Program-made: the position numbers and the translations under genes | In this document: piece by piece, positions 6,953-10,538 of the stretch | How positions within the stretch are numbered: the stretch's first letter is position 1 | Layout: each line of letters begins with the position of its first letter | NCBI GenBank assembly: GCA_938030905.1 | Contig: CALHIW010000078.1 | Location: forward strand, 1-10,538 | Direction: 5' to 3' | Source of the DNA: Candidatus Methanomethylicia archaeon | GTDB lineage: Archaea > Thermoproteota > Methanomethylicia > CALHIW01 | DNA: 10,538 bases | Notes under the pieces: generated by a model | Database searches by the model: none | The model's input: the letters and a program-made list of their open reading frames with translations, nothing else | What the model was told of the DNA's origin: nothing

Positions 6953-6958
6953 GAAACT

Positions 6959-7576
6959 ATGCCCATAATTTACCTCTTCGGCCCTGACGGTTCAGGGAAA
7001 ACAACCATAGCAAGAGGCCTAGCTAAGGAGCTTAAAAGCAGGGGCTTCAAGGTAACCACCTCATGGATGAGAGGAACTCACACTCTAGCTTCACTTCTTG
7101 CTAAGTTTCTATCACGATTCGATATATTTAAGGGACCCGACAACCCATACTATGAGATAAGTATCCCGAAGAGTGTCAGGAGGCCATGGCAGCTCATAGA
7201 ATTCATATCCATACTGCCAGTACTGTTCGCGAAGTTTCTTATCCCAAGTATCCTAGGTTACACGGTGGTAGCCGAGAGATATCTGCCGGACTTTATAGTA
7301 TGGATCGCATTGACAACAAATGATCCACAATACATAAACTCCTTTACGGCAGGTTTTCTGCTGGGTATATCATCAAGGGCCAAGGCAAGTATGTACGTGA
7401 CTGCTAAGCAAGATGAGCTGGTTAGAAGGAGGTGCAATATGGGACGAAAGGCTTTCACAAAACAGCTTAGGCTATACGATGTAATAGCCAAGCGATTGAA
7501 TGCATTTAGGCTCGATACGACTAGTAGAAGCGTTGATGAGTCCTTAAAAGAGGTCTTGGCTCATTTCCATACATAA
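6959..7576 (+). CDS. Thymidylate-kinase-like P-loop kinase, copy 2
   Basis: This 205-residue protein has Walker A GPDGSGKTT (residues 8-16), the exact thymidylate-kinase-type sequence. It continues with SWMRGTHTLA (35-44), a hydrophobic region (79-100), AERYLPD (105-111) in place of the family DRY motif, and DELVRRR with a basic lid (152-164). The retained Arg and the downstream Asp111 make it closer to an active thymidylate-kinase fold enzyme than the copy at 5432-6106, to which it is homologous. The substrate is probably not dTMP: similar proteins occur in archaeal surface-polysaccharide loci, and this one sits between methyltransferase genes. Phosphoryl transfer to a sugar or glycan end is my inference. 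The ATG follows an AGGA at 6951-6954. The gene is more GC-rich than copy 1, so the copies are either old duplicates or separate arrivals. Confidence 0.8.
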   Translation: MPIIYLFGPDGSGKTTIARGLAKELKSRGFKVTTSWMRGTHTLASLLAKFLSRFDIFKGPDNPYYEISIPKSVRRPWQLIEFISILPVLFAKFLIPSILGYTVVAERYLPDFIVWIALTTNDPQYINSFTAGFLLGISSRAKASMYVTAKQDELVRRRCNMGRKAFTKQLRLYDVIAKRLNAFRLDTTSRSVDESLKEVLAHFHT

Positions 7577-7577
7577 T

Positions 7578-7583
7578 AGAAGG
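7578..7583 (+). promoter_or_regulatory. Ribosome binding site for the module 2 methyltransferase
   Basis: AGAAGG ends eight bases before the ATG at 7592, directly after the kinase stop (7574-7576). It fixes the original start of the now broken methyltransferase. Confidence 0.4.
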
Positions 7584-7591
7584 CTAACTCT

Positions 7592-8353
7592 ATGTCTTCT
7601 AAATTGATTAAGCCCATAAAATCACTCATATCTAGGAGATATAGAAGAATTCCTTCTAACCTACTTTCATCTTACCTTTAGGTGGGTTGGCTTTCTGGCT
7701 TAGTGTCATTTTAAAACGCTTGTCGCTACTCTACGGTTCGTTGAGTCAGAGGGCTATCGAATATCCATGAGTGTTGAAGCAAATTAGCTTTTAAAGCCTA
7801 GCTCTCTCGTTCTCGATGTGGGATGCGCAGAGAGCATGCTAAGCCACGAGTTGGTTGCGAGGAGATTTAGGATTGTAGGAATAGACATTCGGGATACCCC
7901 TTCAAGAACAAGAGGACGCACTTCATAAAAAGAAATGTTCTGAATACATGTCTCCCAAGCAACATCTTCGACGCAATCATCGTTGTCTCCACGATAGAGC
8001 ACATAGGGTTGAACGTTTATGGACAGTTAACCCTCGATGATGGAGGCGACATAAAGGCCATGAGAGAACTTCAGAGGATAATGAAACCAAACGGTCTCCT
8101 CATCTTAACCACACCCTATATAGGTCGCCAACCACTTCGAATATCAAAGTTTGAAAGAAACTATAACAGAGAACGTCTCATGGGTCTCATTAAAGGCTTC
8201 GATTTGATCAAAGAAGAGTATTTTTACCCAGAGCGCATGAAAAGTAGACTTGTTTGGATGAAACTTAGCAGGGAACAAGCGGATAAGAGAGCCTATCTAG
8301 AACCAGGCATAGCGTGCCTTGTCCTAAAAAAGATGAACACACGTAAACGGTAA
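7592..8353 (+). pseudogene. SAM-dependent methyltransferase (module 2), multiply disrupted
   Basis: The ATG at 7592 opens a frame that stops at TAG 7679-7681. The same frame then reads VGWLSGLV. A shift near 7710 gives LKRLSLLYGSLSQRAIEYP, interrupted by TGA 7768-7770 where the family has Trp. A shift near 7785 gives motif I (LVLDVGCAESMLSHELVA, from 7806) and IVGIDIRD. A base lost in the CCCC/TTC at 7897-7902 leads to the last frame, FKNKRTHFIKRN, then IIVVSTIEHIGLNVYG, AMRELQRIMKPNGLLILTTP and a complete C-terminus to TAA 8351-8353. The pieces rebuild a typical archaeal methyltransferase of about 250 residues. It is a different subfamily from the methyltransferase at 6109-6952, because it has STIEHIGLxVYG and the basic N-terminal region. 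The final frame, 114 codons from 8009, might be expressed alone but lacks the SAM-binding motif. Confidence 0.85.
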
Positions 8354-8358
8354 GCTCC

Positions 8359-9225
8359 ATGATATCAACTAGGAAACTAATCAAGGTGTTGAATGGGAGT
8401 AGAGGGCTTAACTCAGAAAGCGCATTCGAAATAAACTCTTTGATAGAGTTAGCATCCAAAAACAAGGTCTTGCTCCACCTGCTCAGAGTTCTCAACATTC
8501 ATGATCCCTTAAGGGAATCCCAAGAGAAAGCTATGAGAAACATAGTTAAAACCGTCGAAATTCTATCGAAAGTCTTAAAGGGCTACGAATACACGTTCTT
8601 TAAGCTCGTCAAGCCTGTAAGCTATGTTCCTGCAGACGTAGACGTGCTTGTCAATGCTAACCAAATTGGAAGGGTAGCTAAGGAGGTTATGGGATTAGGG
8701 TATATGCTTATAGTTAAGGATCCATACTGTATAACCTTAACGAGAGGTGATTCGATAGTCGACCTGTACATGCAGCCGAGTGTTGGAGGTGCAATCTTTG
8801 TTGACGGCCAGAGGCTTCTAAACCACACGAGGATTGCGGAATTTAATGGTGTCGAGTTGAGGACGCTTGAGCCCTATGCTGAAGCATTAACGGCTGTGTC
8901 ACACGCTATCTATAAGGAGCAAATTTACACACTAAACGACTACTTCACAATCAAGAAGTGGGCGACGGGTAGAAGCTTTAGGCTTGCTGAAGAGCTCAGT
9001 TGTAGACAGGCTCTCGAACTCTCGGTAAAGCTGAACCGCCTGATAGAGGATGGATTCATAGAAACGCCCTACAAGCTTCCACCACCATTATGGCTTACAA
9101 TCGTGATGCACAAACTTCTCGAAGATCCACTCACAAAAGCGACACTCACAAACATATTAGGGAAGATGAGGGATCCACGCATAGGAAGACTATTGACGTC
9201 GAGGCTAAGTAGGCAGACGTATTGA
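8359..9225 (+). CDS. Nucleotidyltransferase-fold protein (NTP_transf_5-like)
   Basis: This intact 288-residue protein starts five bases after the methyltransferase stop. A helical N-terminal part (residues 1-75) precedes a nucleotidyltransferase-fold core. The core has FFKLVKPVSYVPADVDVLV (80-98), with Asp93 and Asp95 as the paired metal-binding carboxylates. A third candidate carboxylate is Asp135 in SIVDLYMQ. The helical region EALTAVSHAIYKEQIYTLND (175-194) resembles the C-terminal half of the 'uncharacterised nucleotidyltransferase' family. The classical Gly-Ser preceding the Asp pair is degenerate (VPAD). The family is thought to transfer NMP or act on nucleotides, but members of this type mostly have unknown substrates. 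Its place at the end of two kinase-methyltransferase modules suggests modification of the same glycan or lipid product. It is the most GC-rich gene here, and composition falls abruptly just after its stop. Confidence 0.65.
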   Translation: MISTRKLIKVLNGSRGLNSESAFEINSLIELASKNKVLLHLLRVLNIHDPLRESQEKAMRNIVKTVEILSKVLKGYEYTFFKLVKPVSYVPADVDVLVNANQIGRVAKEVMGLGYMLIVKDPYCITLTRGDSIVDLYMQPSVGGAIFVDGQRLLNHTRIAEFNGVELRTLEPYAEALTAVSHAIYKEQIYTLNDYFTIKKWATGRSFRLAEELSCRQALELSVKLNRLIEDGFIETPYKLPPPLWLTIVMHKLLEDPLTKATLTNILGKMRDPRIGRLLTSRLSRQTY

Positions 9226-10538
9226 ACACTACATTGAGACTATACACACTTCCTTCTCAACTACTCTCATTAACTATTAGTATGTCTATATTGCTTTTAT
9301 TATCTATGATTAATACGCAACATGTTGTAAGGAATATAACTATTACACTTATCCCTTTTCTTTCTTTTTCTTTCCTGTCACATTGGTATTATGACTATTC
9401 TTACCTATGTTTTTCATTGCCGCCATTTGGTTTCATCGCTTATTCGCGGAAAAAGATAGATTTTTAACCTTTAAAGGGAATATTCTTAGGCATATTATTC
9501 TCATTTATGTTTACACTTCCTTTTACACCATTAATATCATATAAAGTAAACCAATGGTCTTTAGAGCTTTGGTCTTCTGAATATATTCCATTTTTTTTAC
9601 AAACAATATTTGTTAAAGAAATTTGGAACAATTCTTTTATTTTTGACGGATTATGGATTTTAGGTTTGATTTTTGTTGCAATTTCTTTCGAAAGAGAATT
9701 CATAAGTGTTCGAAGTAGATCAGGACAAGTATCTTTATTGTTATTTTTCTGTCCTAAGCTTGGCTAGTTTGGGTATACTATTTTTTTGGATTGCTATCTT
9801 GTAACAATGCGTATGAAGAAAGGAGTTTTATTATTGGAATTCACATCTTCTACCTTTTCTAGGTCTTTGGCAACTTTATCAATTGGCAAAAAATATAAAT
9901 AAAAAAATTGGTTTTATAATAAATAACAAGTGGCCAAAATTAATTGGTATAGGGTTCTTTTTCTTCTTTTTTTAACAATTTACTCATCTACAGAAACGTA
10001 TCGAATAAAACATCTTACTAATTACATAGAACCAAAGACTTACTTTTTCTTCAAATATTGGAATTTATCTTCCTATAAAAAGCCGGTTATACTTATTAAT
10101 GGTATATATTACGGAAGGGTCCTTAATTATATGTATTATCTTGAAATGCTCCATGGTGATGTTTATTTTTATTATGGTTCACTACGTTATTTATGTAACT
10201 TCACAGAAGATAGCAAATTAGATATGAATGAAAAAGCTTTATCAAAATTCACTCTTTTTCTTTTAAAACAGAATAATATTACAGAGATCACCTATCGTCC
10301 TATTTTGATATCGAAACTAATTTATAGGCCAATAGATATTCCGGCATCATATACATTTATTCATAACGTGACTTGCAGATATTTGTGGGTTCAGCCTCTT
10401 CCAAAGGGAGCTAATTTGAATTACACGATAAAATCCTATTCGGAGACTAAATGTGAGTTAGAGATCTATGATAACTTAAATAGTAGCGCAATTGCACAAG
10501 TATTTTTATTAAATAATCTTGAATCACCAAGCATTAAA
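9226..10538 (+). pseudogene. AT-rich membrane protein, 5'-truncated and multiply frameshifted (runs off window)
   Basis: A frame continuous from 9222 encodes ITLIPFLSFSFLSHWYYDYS and PFGFIAYSRKKIDF. It meets TAA at 9465-9467 and continues unchanged as LKGIFLGILFSFMFTLPF and a long tryptophan-rich loop to 9767. After that the coherent protein moves between frames: SVLSLASLGILFF near 9748-9790, NAYEERSFIIGIHIFYLF near 9800-9860, then LGLWQLYQLAKNINKKIGF to about 9965. From 9927 a frame stays open to the window end (204 codons), holding the last membrane span and a soluble domain with PVILINGIYYGRVLNYMYY. Order and spacing match residues about 200 to 580 of the protein at 381-2123, including the KKI after the early spans. 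The N-terminal 200 residues and their Asp motif are missing. Most shifts fall in T-rich runs. It may be a decayed GT-C/DUF2206-like protein. Confidence 0.65.

Noticed and set aside
5432..7576. Housekeeping thymidylate kinase (tmk)
   Set aside because: Two divergent copies lie inside a glycan locus and neither has the full DRY motif, so a nucleotide-synthesis role is not supported.
8009..8353. Independent 114-residue protein
   Set aside because: It is the C-terminal half of a methyltransferase whose SAM-binding half is readable in the preceding frames.
9464..9703. Minus-strand 79-codon frame
   Set aside because: It is antisense to a membrane-protein reading whose hydrophobic pattern and order match the gene at 381-2123.
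1..10538. CRISPR array, tRNA, rRNA or a complete insertion sequence
   Set aside because: No spaced direct repeats, cloverleaf sequences, rRNA motifs or complete transposase gene were found by reading.

Overview
The window looks like part of an archaeal cell-surface glycan (S-layer glycan or exopolysaccharide) biosynthesis locus. Every supportable gene is on the + strand. The archaeal assignment is inference. It rests on chains of ATGA start/stop overlaps, an oligo-T rather than hairpin terminator, a DUF2206-like polytopic membrane protein, and divergent thymidylate-kinase-like P-loop kinases packed with small SAM methyltransferases and a minimal nucleotidyltransferase. I cannot name a species; a thermophilic Thermoproteota-type archaeon would fit. 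No RNA genes, CRISPR array, or complete insertion sequence were seen.

Layout. (1) 1-4119: the 3' end of a GT4 glycosyltransferase, a 580-residue GT-C/DUF2206-like membrane protein, the frameshifted 3' remnant of a second GT4 gene, an intact class I methyltransferase and an intact Asp-box beta-propeller protein. (2) 4116-4949: a decayed NDP-sugar epimerase/dehydratase joined directly to the decayed C-terminal half of a polysaccharide pyruvyl transferase. (3) 4950-5431: a spacer of 482 bases with an oligo-T terminator, a perfect inverted repeat, possible TATA boxes and unassigned coding-like debris. (4) 5432-9225: two successive modules, each a P-loop kinase followed by a SAM methyltransferase. 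Both kinases are intact and both methyltransferases are broken. An intact nucleotidyltransferase closes the series. (5) 9226-10538: a very AT-rich, 5'-truncated, multiply frameshifted membrane protein resembling the one at 381-2123, running off the window.

How the genes may work together (inference). Glycosyltransferases and GT-C-like membrane proteins would assemble a lipid-linked or surface glycan. The epimerase would supply an NDP-sugar. Pyruvyl, phosphoryl, methyl and nucleotidyl transfer would decorate or cap the chain. The repeated kinase-methyltransferase pairing recalls the chain-terminating kinase/methyltransferase logic of bacterial WbdD, but it uses unrelated thymidylate-kinase-type P-loop proteins.

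The locus is a mosaic. Intact reading frames alternate with truncated, chimeric and frameshifted genes, and base composition changes abruptly at several joints (for example near 9226). This suggests repeated recombination and gene decay. Indels in homopolymers could also be sequencing error in places, but truncations and gene-gene joints cannot be explained that way.
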